Origin: Phalacrocorax aristotelis
Taxonomy: Eukaryota > Chordata > Aves > Suliformes > Phalacrocoracidae
Length of the DNA stretch: 64,000 nt
Reading direction: 5' to 3'
NCBI RefSeq assembly: GCF_949628215.1
Contig: NC_134282.1
Coordinates: 1,657,001 to 1,721,000 of the forward strand
Below, one piece after another: positions 13,401-25,400 of this stretch (positions are counted from its first letter, which is position 1; each line of letters opens with the position of its first letter). Under the pieces are notes generated by a model. It saw only the letters and a list, made by a program, of their open reading frames with translations. It ran no database searches and was not told where the DNA came from. The translations under genes and the position numbers were made by a program.

Positions 13401-16400
13401 CTCAAATTGCTATATACCAGGCTCCTTGCTATGTCAGGAGCAAGAATATGGCAAGGCGGCACATTTGCCCTGATGTATAATGCAATGAGTTTGGAATCAA
13501 GCCTTGTTTCCATCTACATACTTTATACTGAGCCATTTCAGCAGGCTGAAGAGAAACATGCTACGTGTGGCAGTCTGTAGAAGAGGATTGGATCTTGCCC
13601 TCTAAACCCTTTCCACCTCAAGGACAAGAAAAATAACAGAAGAAATGGCAAAGCTCGAAACAGAAAATCAAGTCCTAGCTGATGACCCTTTTTAATGTTA
13701 AAGTCAGTCCAAGAAAACTGCTGCCGTTTCCAGACTAAACTCCTGTGGTAAAAAATTTTAGTTCCACAATACCACAAATATTTATAGAATACCTCGTGTA
13801 CTTTCCCCAACAACAGTTGCAAAACAGTTTAGCTAAATATAGACTGTGCTGGACCACTGCAGATCTCATGTGAATGCTTTTACAGGCAACAACTCCCAAA
13901 AAACTTTGGATGAATTCCAAAGACCCAGAAAGCTAGAGAACTTCTCTGCATGTAGGAGGTGGAAAAAAGGTAAAAGAATAAAAATAAAATTAATTATTTG
14001 TTTTATAGGCACAAAGCAGAAGCACTTGAAAATGCTGAAGGCCTAGAATCCTATGCAATTATATTCACTATAAATGTCAGTACAACTCTCTGGATGACAA
14101 ATACTATCTGCATGTACACCAGTATTATCGGGGAGGGGGGTAATCAAACAAAAAAAGCACCCCCAAACTGACAAAACATAGATTTGTACGCCCAGAGTAA
14201 GGGAATGGAGAAAATATCTATACTTGATTATTTTTCTAAATACATCTTCAAAACGACAAAGAACAAAAGCAGTAAAAGCTGTTTCAAATCCTAATGCATG
14301 CTATGACTTGTCTGATACATGCATCGTCTGATGCATGTAACTACAACTTTATTAAACTGAACTTATGAACACAAGTGTTGTTAAATGCCAGTAGATGACT
14401 ACTGCTATCCGACAGAGTTTTATACCATCTGTCATTAAAAAATTCTCAATATGTCATTGCTAGTAGTGGCTGCTGGACTAAACATGAACGTGTGGCTTTA
14501 TTTGAAGGGCTCCAGTCCCCGAACTTCCAGCCCGTTATTCTTAATCACAGAATCCCAGGCTGGCGGGGGTTGGCAGGTCCCTCTGGAGCTCACCCCGTCC
14601 CACCCCCTGCTGGAGCAGGCACCCCCAGAGCAGGGGCACAGGGCCGTGTCCAGGCTGGGTGTGAATGTCTCCAGGGAAGGGACCCCACAGCCTCTCTGGG
14701 CAGCCTGTGCCCCTGCTCTGGCACCCGCACAGGGAAGGGGTTTGTCCTCATGCTCAGGTGGAGCTTCCCGTGTTCCAGCTTGTGCCCGTGGCCCCTTGGC
14801 CTGGCGTTGGGCACCGCTGAAAAGAGCCCGGCCCCACCGTCCTGACACCCGCCCTTCAGGTATTTATAAGCACTGATGAGATCCCCCCTCAGCCTTCCCT
14901 TCTCCAGGCTGAACAAGCCCAGGTCTCTCAGCCTTTCCTCACAAGGGAGATGCTCCAGCCCCTGATCACCTTCGTAGCTCTCCGCTGGACTCTCTCCAGT
15001 AGTTCCCGGTCCTTATTGAACTGGGGGGCCCAGACCTGGACGCAGCACCCCAGCTGGGGCCTCACTGGGGTGGAGCAGAGGGGGAGGAGAACCTCCCTCG
15101 CCCTGCTGGCCACACTCCTTTCCATGCCCCCCAGGACACCGCTGGCCCCCTTGGCCCCAAGGGCCCGGTGCTGGCTCAGGGTCACCTCGCTGCCCCCCAG
15201 CACCCCCAGGGCCTCCTCAGCAGAGCCGCTCTCCAGCAGGTCCCCCCCAGCCTGTGCTGGTGCGGGGGGTTGTCCCTCCCCAGGGGCAGGACCTGGCACT
15301 TGCTTACACGTTGATATCCTGCGTGCATTTAGGAAAGCAGGTCAGTCAGTATACATAACTTAATGTAAGGAGTCTGTTGAAATCTATTCCACTATTCCTT
15401 AGCCACAGTGATGCGTTGGTAAGTTCTAAACTTTAAAGGAAACAAGCAGGATTAATTTGTTGTTCCAAAACACTGAACAGCTACTGTACAAAGCAATTAC
15501 TCAGGAGACACAGGACTTTCAGATCACACAAACTACTCTGTACCAGATGCTCTACCTTTGACCAAAATCTCCTTGTCGTTCTGATTTCAGGAGAAATCCC
15601 TACATCAATAACTGATAAATGAAGGTAGAGGAAAATATCTATTCCCATGGAAACTATCATCATGATTCTGTGACAGAAGCATGCATGACTTCCACTGTGT
15701 ATAAAACTACAACTTGGTATCAGAGATTCTCTCTCCATAAAGACAGCTCTGTGACAGAAGCATGCATGACTTCCACTGTGTATAAAACTACAACTTGGTA
15801 TCAGAGATTCTCTCTCCATAAAGACAGCTCTTTTCTACAGGTATTATTTCCGTATTGGTTATTGGCTGACCTTTCATTTCTAAATATCCCGTCTGTGGTT
15901 TGACCCCACATGCTCCTGGGGGTCACAGTAACGGAGGTTGGCAGGGACACAAATATGTTCTAGGTCTAGTTTTCCCAGCATCACTCTAAATGAGATGTTT
16001 CAAGGGAGATGGTTTGAAAAATAAACCAGATCTAAAATAACAGATTCATTTGGGTAGATAATGTTGTCCCAATAGCTAACATTTTGCTTAACACAACTGT
16101 TAATTGGATGACTCTAGGGAAAATAAAGGAAATTCCTAAAGCAGCAGAGTTTGAGCAGAGAGGCAAAGTCTGAACTAATCTTACCCTCCAAAGGCTGATG
16201 GAAACTTAAACCAACTTGCAAAAAGAGAAGAAACTTTTCCATCTCACCACTAAGCTACTGACAGTTCTCTTCTTCCCAAAAGCAAGGAAGAACAGGTAAA
16301 AAGATAAACCAGTGAATTAAGCAGTGCCCACAAACCTTGTTAATAAAAATAAATTGTTCAGGCCTTCATCAAAAATTATCCTTACTCCTAAAACCAGAAG

Positions 16401-19400
16401 ACTGTCAGGCAAAGAATATGAAGATGCTTTCTGATGACTGTGAGAGTGAATGTATTCATTGCTGGATGAGGAAAAAGCACAGGCAGATGAAGATACAGGT
16501 CTATGGGAGCTACGATGCCAACTCATGCCGAAATGATTTTTACAGCATAAGAGAAACAAGCAACTTCCATGTTGCAGAAGAACTACACAAAGGCAGTATG
16601 GAGATTACAGAACCAACAATACCAGAGTTCTCAAAGCTAGATACTAGCTAGATATTGTGAGCTAAGTATCTGTTTTGCTGCAAAATTACTGCAAATTACA
16701 GTAAAAATGGAAGTCTCCCACTGGTAACACTATGACAGCGAAATAAAATTCTATATTACATAAACATGGGGAAAAAGGTTATTTCATCCTCCAATTCCTC
16801 TCTTTTCTGCCTAGCACGTTAGCTATACTGTACTTGCCCCTCAGTATACCTTTGTTCTGAAATTGCCTATCCAGCAGCAGTTAATCTTGCGTTACCTAGA
16901 CTGCTTCTCCTGAAATCAGGTGCAATATCGTCAGACACTTCCTGAAAACAATGCTTCAGCTCTTTATACTTCTTTCTGAAATTTAAAGAGGGTTTAGGAG
17001 TTCGCTTCCAAATACTCAGGACTCCCTAGATAATATGGTTGGGGGGTTTTTTGTTCATCAGAGCGAAGTTCTGTGAACTTTTGCACTCATCACTGGAGCA
17101 GCAGGATACTTTAGTAGCAGAACCAATGGTTGCTTTAATGCTTTGCACAAATAGCCCCTGACTAATATATTCCTGACTAGAATCCTGCTCATTCCACCTT
17201 GCTAAGCATCCCATGCTGGATCCACACGTGTTCTTCAATGCCCGGCACCTGTTCCCTTTTCTCAGGATATCACTTTTACCTAGTTACCAGGCTGCACAAA
17301 CTCAGTCAAATACCTTGTGTTCTTCTTTCATCACCTGCTCAATAAGCTCAGATTTCATGGGTGGCTTAGAGTACTGGCCTGAAAGGAGGCCGTGTCCCAA
17401 TTTAGCCCTGTAGGGAAGAAAGTGGTGGGGTGGAAACAAAACATGTGAGAAAAACAGAAGCTAAGATTTTTATTTCAAGCAAAAAAGAAGTTTACTGTCT
17501 TTGACCCCTTGATGAAACATCATTACCTGCAACTAAGCAGGCAAATCTTCCCATTCTACCTTGTGCCATATTTCACTTTCAAGCCCATGCACAGATATTC
17601 TTCTGCCCTGCCATTAAATTTTTTAGATCCTATTTAACTTGACCAAGTAAATCACTGAGAAGTGTTACTTACATCTGAGTGTTGAAGTCTTGCGTTGGAT
17701 CAAGAGGAGAGTAGTCATATATTCTTGGAAGGTTTCCCACATACCTGGGCAGCAAGAACAAAGCAGAAACATCCAAATATTGCAGCTAGATTTACTCAAG
17801 AATATCCTAACAGATCCTCAGCCCTCAGCAGTGATCTATCAGCAGGCTTCCTCTGTGGTAACACATCAAATTTTGCATCATAGCAATGACTTAATCTCTC
17901 TCTGGTGAGTGCTTCCATCACGGAAAAATAATAGTGAAGGAATTAAGAAATGAACATTTAAGCTTTGCTTAGAAGCTTCTAGCTATAAAGGATATGGCAC
18001 TGTTGTTCATCCGGAATTTAAAGTCTATTCTTTGATCTTGAAATAGATGCAGGATAGCGTACTATGGTGTACCAAAACCACAATGCTGGGCTGAGAACCA
18101 ATTCACTTTCTACTCCTAACCCACATTGCCAAATAAATCCTGAATTTGTATCACGACCAAAACATGTAAAAAGGAAGTTTCGACTGTGTTTCTTCAGAGA
18201 AGCAAAGGCTAACTCCTGACAAACACACACTGAGCCATATATTGTTCAAGCCACTTTGTTGGGAAGTGAAGCATTTAGTAGCACACTATCTGAGTGTTGC
18301 TTCCCTTGAGCGCAAGAAGAGCAGGCTAGGTAGGTATGGCCATGTTGAAAGAACACATCTAATTTCTGCTTGGTCCCTCGTTCATCAAAGATCTCCATTA
18401 CTTTATTGGTACTAAGTGCTCCAGGTAACTCCAAGGACCATGCTGTGGGAAACAACCTCCCTTGTAAAGTCCATTTTGGTATTTTTCAAAAATGGAGCTA
18501 GAAGAGCTGGCACTTAATGAATCTACAGACTGTACTCCATATGGCTAACAAAGTAAACAAACACAAGTCTTCTCCCTCTTCTCCAGAAGGCAACTGCAAC
18601 ATGAAAGCCTGGGAGGCTTTCCAAAATCTAAAAGCCTTACTTCCAAGCACACTACTACCGCTGTGGAATGAAAGAGCACTCTGAATTTTATTACAAACCA
18701 CAGACTGTCCTTTATATAAAGGCTTCTCTCCTTGGAGTGATGTGTTCAGTTTTGGTCAGTCAGGAATATTTCATAGTCTCCTGTTGTGCTTAGGATGGAT
18801 GGCAGGCAGACCCAAACAAAAATGCTTTCTGCCTTTTACTCCCTTAATTATTCAGTGGAAGAAAATGCTCACACTACCCTTTTCATTAAATGAGATTTCT
18901 TTTTTAACTAGAACTTTAATTTTTAAAACGCCTCTGACAGTTTCCCTCTTCTTAGCCAGACCTGCATGCAGAAGGTGCAATGCTTTTCACTAGCATGGAT
19001 CAATATTACTTGTGCCAGTAGAGTTTTTTGCACAAATGACACTGGAGCAATCAAATGATTCCTGCAGCTATACAAAGGCATGGGCCAGTACAAAAAAACC
19101 CTAGTGTGACACTGATGATACCAAGATAAAGAGAGATACGTACGTATGTGTATAAAAAGCAGAGACAGAGCAGTCAAGTTTACAAGGTGGCATATGATTT
19201 CCCACCACTGAAGCTAAGTGAGTAAGTTCTGATTTCAAAGGCAGATTGGGTCTTGTGTTCCAGCCTTTTCCAGAACAGAACAATACAGTCAGTAAATCCT
19301 TTAAGGGGCCACTGGACTGACTGAGGCTTGTTTGCAGGTGAGACAAAAATTAAAATACCATTTTGCTTAGAAAAACAAGGGATTGAGGAATGCAGCAGCT

Positions 19401-22400
19401 AGTGACAAGAACTAGTCTGAAACTACTTACGCTCGCTGGAACTCTGGGATGCTGAAAATGGCTTGCATGACAGCGTTGAGGTAGCAGCTATTCCCCAGGT
19501 TCTTCATGCCGGTGTATCCTGGGCCATACATGGGCTTGAGTTTCATGCCAGCTTCCTGAATCACCTCCCACTCAGAGACTCTTGGTTTTATATCGTTATC
19601 AGTTAGCCCGTTCTCTGTCTGAAAGCAACAGGATTTTTTTAAAATCTGTTTAACTTCTGCAACAATTATGCTGCTGCTATCATCATCACCAACTTTGCCA
19701 TCTATATTCTAGAAAAGAAGAGCCAAACCAGTGGGCAAAGGGAGGTAAATCCTGCATGTAGGGGAAAAACTCAGGGTCAGGAGGCTAGCAGCTTGTTCTT
19801 CCAATATTCCTCTTAGCACTTTACCACAGACCACTGGCTCTTTGCGTGTTCCTAGCTGTGACCTCCATCCCAGCAGGGAGCTTCACCTCTCTCAGGGCTG
19901 TGACCTCAAGCCTCAGCATCAAAACACTGCATTTATTCAGGTTTCATATTCCATTTGTAATGGCCAGGAACAGCTGCTGCCATAGAAGCTGGTCCTAGCA
20001 AACAAACCAGATGAAAAGCTGCAGATCCAAGAACTCTTCCCTTCTTTCAAATGGGAAAAGCCAAAATTAGTGATGCTGAAGCTTCCCCCCTTTACAGCTC
20101 AGCTTTCAGCTTTTAGGTACATAGCTTGTTCACAGCTTGGAGATACAGGTCACTACAGAGTCATGTCCTGCTAGCACTACTCCACCACTTCACTAAGGAT
20201 TTTTCAGACTGGTCTGAAGACTGGAGGCGAAAACTTTGCAGCAGCTGAGACTAAGTTTTCAAGGTTGCTGAGTAAAACAGGTTTTCCAGAAAGATAGCGG
20301 ATAAAAGAGTCTTTTCATTCATAATATTGGCAAGGAAATTAGTATACCAAAAATATTATTAGTACCATGAAGGCTTTTGAAACTGCAGTTTGATTCCTCT
20401 CTATCATTTTAGAGTTATTATTAGTTTTCTCTCCACTTGGACAATGAAATACACTAAACCTGTATCAGGTTTGTTCATTTTTAACAGTTTTCTTATTCAG
20501 GTTCTCAGGTAGTGATACTAGGCTATGTGCTTCAGTGAAAAAATAAGAATAAAACCACCTGCCTTTACAACCATATTCCATTCAGACTTCTTAGATCATT
20601 TAAACACAACTGGAATCAACATCCACTGAAATACAAATTATTAAAGGGACTTCTCTACTAATACAGACCAGCAAGAAGTTCAGGAACAGAACCCTTTCTG
20701 GCCCCCTCCCCTTCTACCACGCCAAAGACCACATTGTCTTCTGGACTTGAGAGAATGTATCTTTTCATTTTATAACGTATTAACAAGACCTAAACCGAAA
20801 TTTATAACTTTGCATAAAGAACCTTTCAACCACTTTTTAACTTAACCATTGCTTAGCTTGTTTTTGCTTAAGATTTGTATCTGTTTACACACGCAATAGG
20901 CTTTCCTTCACTCACTGTAATTAAATATTCTAGATATTCTTCTCTAATTGAATGAGGTTTTTGATCTTGAAGGAAATGGTACACAACTCCTGAGAAGTGA
21001 AACACGTAAACTAAAGACTACAAAGGAACCCTTTCAGAAGGCAATTTTCAGATTTGAGAGTAATTATTCACTCATCTCAGACCTCAGAAAATAAACCACA
21101 AACTGGCTGGCTGAACTTTACAAAACTAAATACTATCATAACAGTTGGAAGGAATCACACAAATACAAGCTACAAGTATCATTCTTCTCCTCTTTCTCTC
21201 CCACCCCTACTAAAAAAACAAATAAACAAACTAAATAAAAGATGGATTTCCTACCACTTGCATCTGCAGCATATCAATTCCAAAGTGTGCCAAATGTTTT
21301 GCTATATGTGGATCTAAAACTGGCTCCTCTTCATCAAAGGAATAGACATCTACAAAAGCAGAGAGAAACAGATGAGCTGTAGTATCAAATATTATCCCTT
21401 CTCTTTGTTTACCAACATTGCATTCTCAGTACAGGACTGCCTACACAAGATGCCTTATTCATATTCTTTAAGTTCAGTTACAACCAGCAGAAAAATGCAT
21501 AGACATCCATATAGCTCAGTAAATATCTTAAATGTTCTCAACACGATCAACTCAACTATTCTCTTCAAAAGAAATTACATGCCCTCACAGTACTAAAACC
21601 TTAGAATATTTATAGTGATCATAGTATCTCCCCCCCCAAAAAAATAAGAAATTTGTAGGGAAAACAAGGAACAGGCCACACAAAGTTCTCAGATATGTGA
21701 CCAGTCCACATTTTGAACATGGCAACAAGAGATTCTGATTTTTGTGGAGCTACTAGATACAGGCAGACACATTAAAACTGGGAGTACGTGGGGCCAACTG
21801 ACTTCTGCCAATGGATTTCTAATTTTGAGTAGTTTAATGAATCCACCTATGCCCTTTTCCCACAGAAATGCAGGGAGAACTGAGAAATTCTTTATTAGAA
21901 ATATGGAGGTGTTTATTGGATTGGTCACCACGGATGGGACTTTAAGATTAATCTTGTAGTTAGTGAGGAAGGCTGATTTTGTGACTAAGGTGCCTTGCTT
22001 TATTGTACAGGAGATCTCGATTTCAGTCCTAGCTCTACGATAGGTCCTTACAGCCTTAAGTAAAAGCCCATAAACATTTTGGCAGGGCAAAGTTCAAACT
22101 GTGGAAGAAAATATGGCTAGTGATGATATTTTCATTATGGAGCCAAGTTTAATAAATCCAGCAAAAGGGCAAATTGGTTGAGAGAGAAAAAACTCATTTG
22201 TAGTGTTTACCAAGCGAGTCCTGTAACGAAGCCGAGAGTCCAGAGCAGGTTTCACCTACTTGAGCAAATAACAATAGAGCTGCAGGCATCATAAAAGGAT
22301 ACGAGCGATAAGACATGCACTAGGAAGAACCGAACAGGCCTTCCATCTTCCCTCTTCTCTGGCCTGTTCCTCTGTAGTGAACAACTACTTCCCTGCTTTG

Positions 22401-25400
22401 GTGTCTGCTCTTACCAAACCCCAGAACTCCTCTGCCAGTCTGCCTGCACTCCTCTCAGCCGAGCTTGCTTCATGCCCAGCAGAGTTTCTCACAGCGACCT
22501 TGCCCCGTATGACCAGATCAAGGCTGACAGAGAAACCTTAGCCAGGAGAAAGATTAAACAAACTCAGGAGAAGAGAGCAGGAACCCAGACGAAGGCCGTT
22601 CACAGCACAAATACCACTTCTGAAAGGTTCTTACCTTGCCCTCTCCTGGCAACTACAGACCCTGGCTCTGACTCAGCCCATCACCTCTGTAAGACTTTAA
22701 CAAAAAGGCAGTCTCCTTCAAGTCTGCTAGTCCCAAACCCACGCTGAAATGATAGGTTGAAGGTTAGCCAAGACCTCAAAGACAGAACACCAACTTTTAA
22801 AATTTACCAGCTCTATGAAAAAACATTAACTCTCTCAAAGCAGGGAATTGTGCTTTTGAGTCCTGCTGCCAGCTGCTGATTAGCCATCAGACCCTCTATT
22901 AACGTTGGTCCTGATGACCGCTCTGGCACGCGTGTGGCTGTAGCTGCCCATCTGTTGGAATTCCGCTGTGTGGTAGCAAATGTGCCCAGGAGACATGACT
23001 GTTCATCCACACACAAGAGATCACAGCATTCCCATAGTCTTCTGGTGAGGTCACAGCACAGCCAAAAGATTCTGTAAAGTTCAAACACTTAATGGAGTGA
23101 AATTACACATCAACTGATCTTGGGTGGCCACTTTCAATGGGGAAGCTTTGATTTTGCTTTTCCTCAGCTCTGGCAACCAAAGAGAGAGCAGCCATCTGGG
23201 ACTACTGACCCAGAGCAGCAGAAATGGAACACGAGGTATATTAATCTTTGCTCAAGCCCAGCTCTTGTGTCATATACTTTACTACAGTACTTTCTGCTGT
23301 GTAGCCAACTTAAATTCATGGGAGTCAGACAGAATTCACTTATTTCAGAAATAAATCAGAGAGCAGCAAAACAAAGAAAGATGAGAGCCCCAAACACAGG
23401 TCTGTAGCGCTGTCATATGGACTCTGGGAGATAAGGAATGTAGACAAGTCAGCAAATGTGACACGCACAAGCTGGCACCATTAGAGTGAGAAAGGGGAAG
23501 AAGGGAGGAATATAAGGGGAAAAAACCCAAGAAGAATCTGAGACAGACCACACAGAATATTATTAAACAGAGAATAATCATTCATGTTATACTAAGAAAA
23601 GAAAAACAACAATGCTACCTGTACTTCCTTTTCTTCCACAGCTCAAGATTTACACCTGTGTGGCTATGTAGACATCACTCCTTCCTACTTAAAGGATAAC
23701 AGGCACCGGCAACACTGTCCCTGAAGAAACAAATTGCATAGGATCCCCCAAAGAAGTGTCTTGCAATTGCTGAGACTGGCATCCACAAAGCAACTCATTC
23801 AAGTACCTGTCAGACAGGGCTTCCCGCTGCCAGACCCCCATTCCATTCCCCAAACCAGTTTCAAAAGACACAACCTCACAGTGGCTTGAAATGAAACCTA
23901 ATGGCATCATCGAGAGAGGCAGCAGGTAGCACAGTCTGACGAGTAGTAGTCGGCAAGCAACTTTTCTGACTCTCCCACGCATTCTATCCAAGGTCCAAGA
24001 GTGGAGGACAGAAGTTTGGTTCAATTTCTGCCCTGATTCCAGATCTGTTCGTTGACGGAATGCTACAAAACGGGGCTAATGCCCCAGAAATCTTTCAGAA
24101 TGTGTACAACACAGATTTCTCAAGGAAAGACAAGGAGGTCTCCTCTGCTCCCTCTGTGTAGGGTAAGTATACGTGGAATACTGGCACCACCTCTTTCTCC
24201 TTTTTACTGGTATGAAAAAAGAATAAGTTATGTCAGCTGAGGGACTAACACTTATTGCTCCTCTACCATCACCTGCTAGGCCAGGGAAGCAGAAACCAGA
24301 CAGATTTTGTGTCACAGTCAGCCTCGGAGCCTCTTTCCTGAAGCTCATCTGTCATCCAGCCCTATTGAGAGGTTATGATTACCACTGCAATATAGATCAG
24401 AGAGAGAATAATTACTGAAAAGGGAACAAGGAGGGTTGGGGGAGGGAAGCCTTTTCTATAGGAAAACCAAGTAAACATCATCCAGAAGAACAAAGGTCTG
24501 TGGAGAACAGCTGGTGCCCCTCATTCAGAGGGGAGGATGACAGCCTGTCCTTTGTTATCTCAAAGGCCACGTAAGAGAGGAAGCAGCTGATCTGTGGGAG
24601 GCAGAAGGACAACAGCCATAAGGAAACAAGTACTGCTGCTAAAGATGTGAAAGGAAAGAAAGAAAAAAATTTGAAAAAAAAAAAAACCAACCCCAAACCC
24701 AGACACTAAAGAATATTCTGTTTATTTTGTAGATGCAGCTGAAACCCACAGCTGGGCAAATCCCAAACACCTTCAGTAACTGAGAGATTCAGATAGAAAT
24801 CATCCAAGACCAGGCTCATACAAAGAAACGATATTCTATCTGGGAGAGAAAAGAATGAATTTTGCTCAGCGTTTCTGTGGCATAGCTGGCTAAATCTGAC
24901 TACAGCCTCCCTTCCCTGACACTGAATAGGACTTAAAGATTAAAAACTCTCAACCGATGTGTGTTAACAAAAGAGGCTGCTCTAAACAGCTCTTTTTCAT
25001 CCATATGGTCATAAGCACTAAACCCAAAATATAATCATTGCTGTGTGTTCTTCTGGTTTTTATTTCTCTGTACAGCTGCAGCACAGGATCTCTTTGCTTA
25101 CGACTTTTTCAGCTTCTCGTGTTTTTAATCCTCACACACCATAATCCTCTCCACAGCAATACTGCAGAACGTCACACTCGGAGAATATGCAAACAAGGAT
25201 ACATCTATAGCTTTTTTTCACCTCTCAAGATCATCAGGCGTTTTACAAATGAGCATCACAGCAGTGCCATGAAGATGAGCGTTCATTAGACTGAACAAAA
25301 TGGTACCAAAATGATATGGAAAAACAGCAGTTTCTAGTACGATAAAAAAATACGTGCTGATAAAAACGTACTTTTCTGAATTTAAAATCCTTATCCTGCT

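Larger units (their letters stand above)
12176..17313 (-). other. USP13 intron 10
   Basis: 5.1 kb intron. It carries the CR1 fragment (14541-15303), the 81-bp tandem duplication (15670-15831) and the 10-bp inverted repeat (14316-14339), each listed separately. The rest shows no recognised element. Confidence 0.65.

Noticed and set aside
14451..15363. Overlapping open frames of 110-140 codons at the CR1
   Set aside because: They are shadows of the GC-rich CR1 fragment. The only meaningful translation is the broken minus-strand reverse transcriptase end.
15481..15903. Repeat-protein-like open frames over the 81-bp duplication
   Set aside because: The repeat of 27 residues results from the DNA duplication being a multiple of three. 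It is intronic with no coding similarity.
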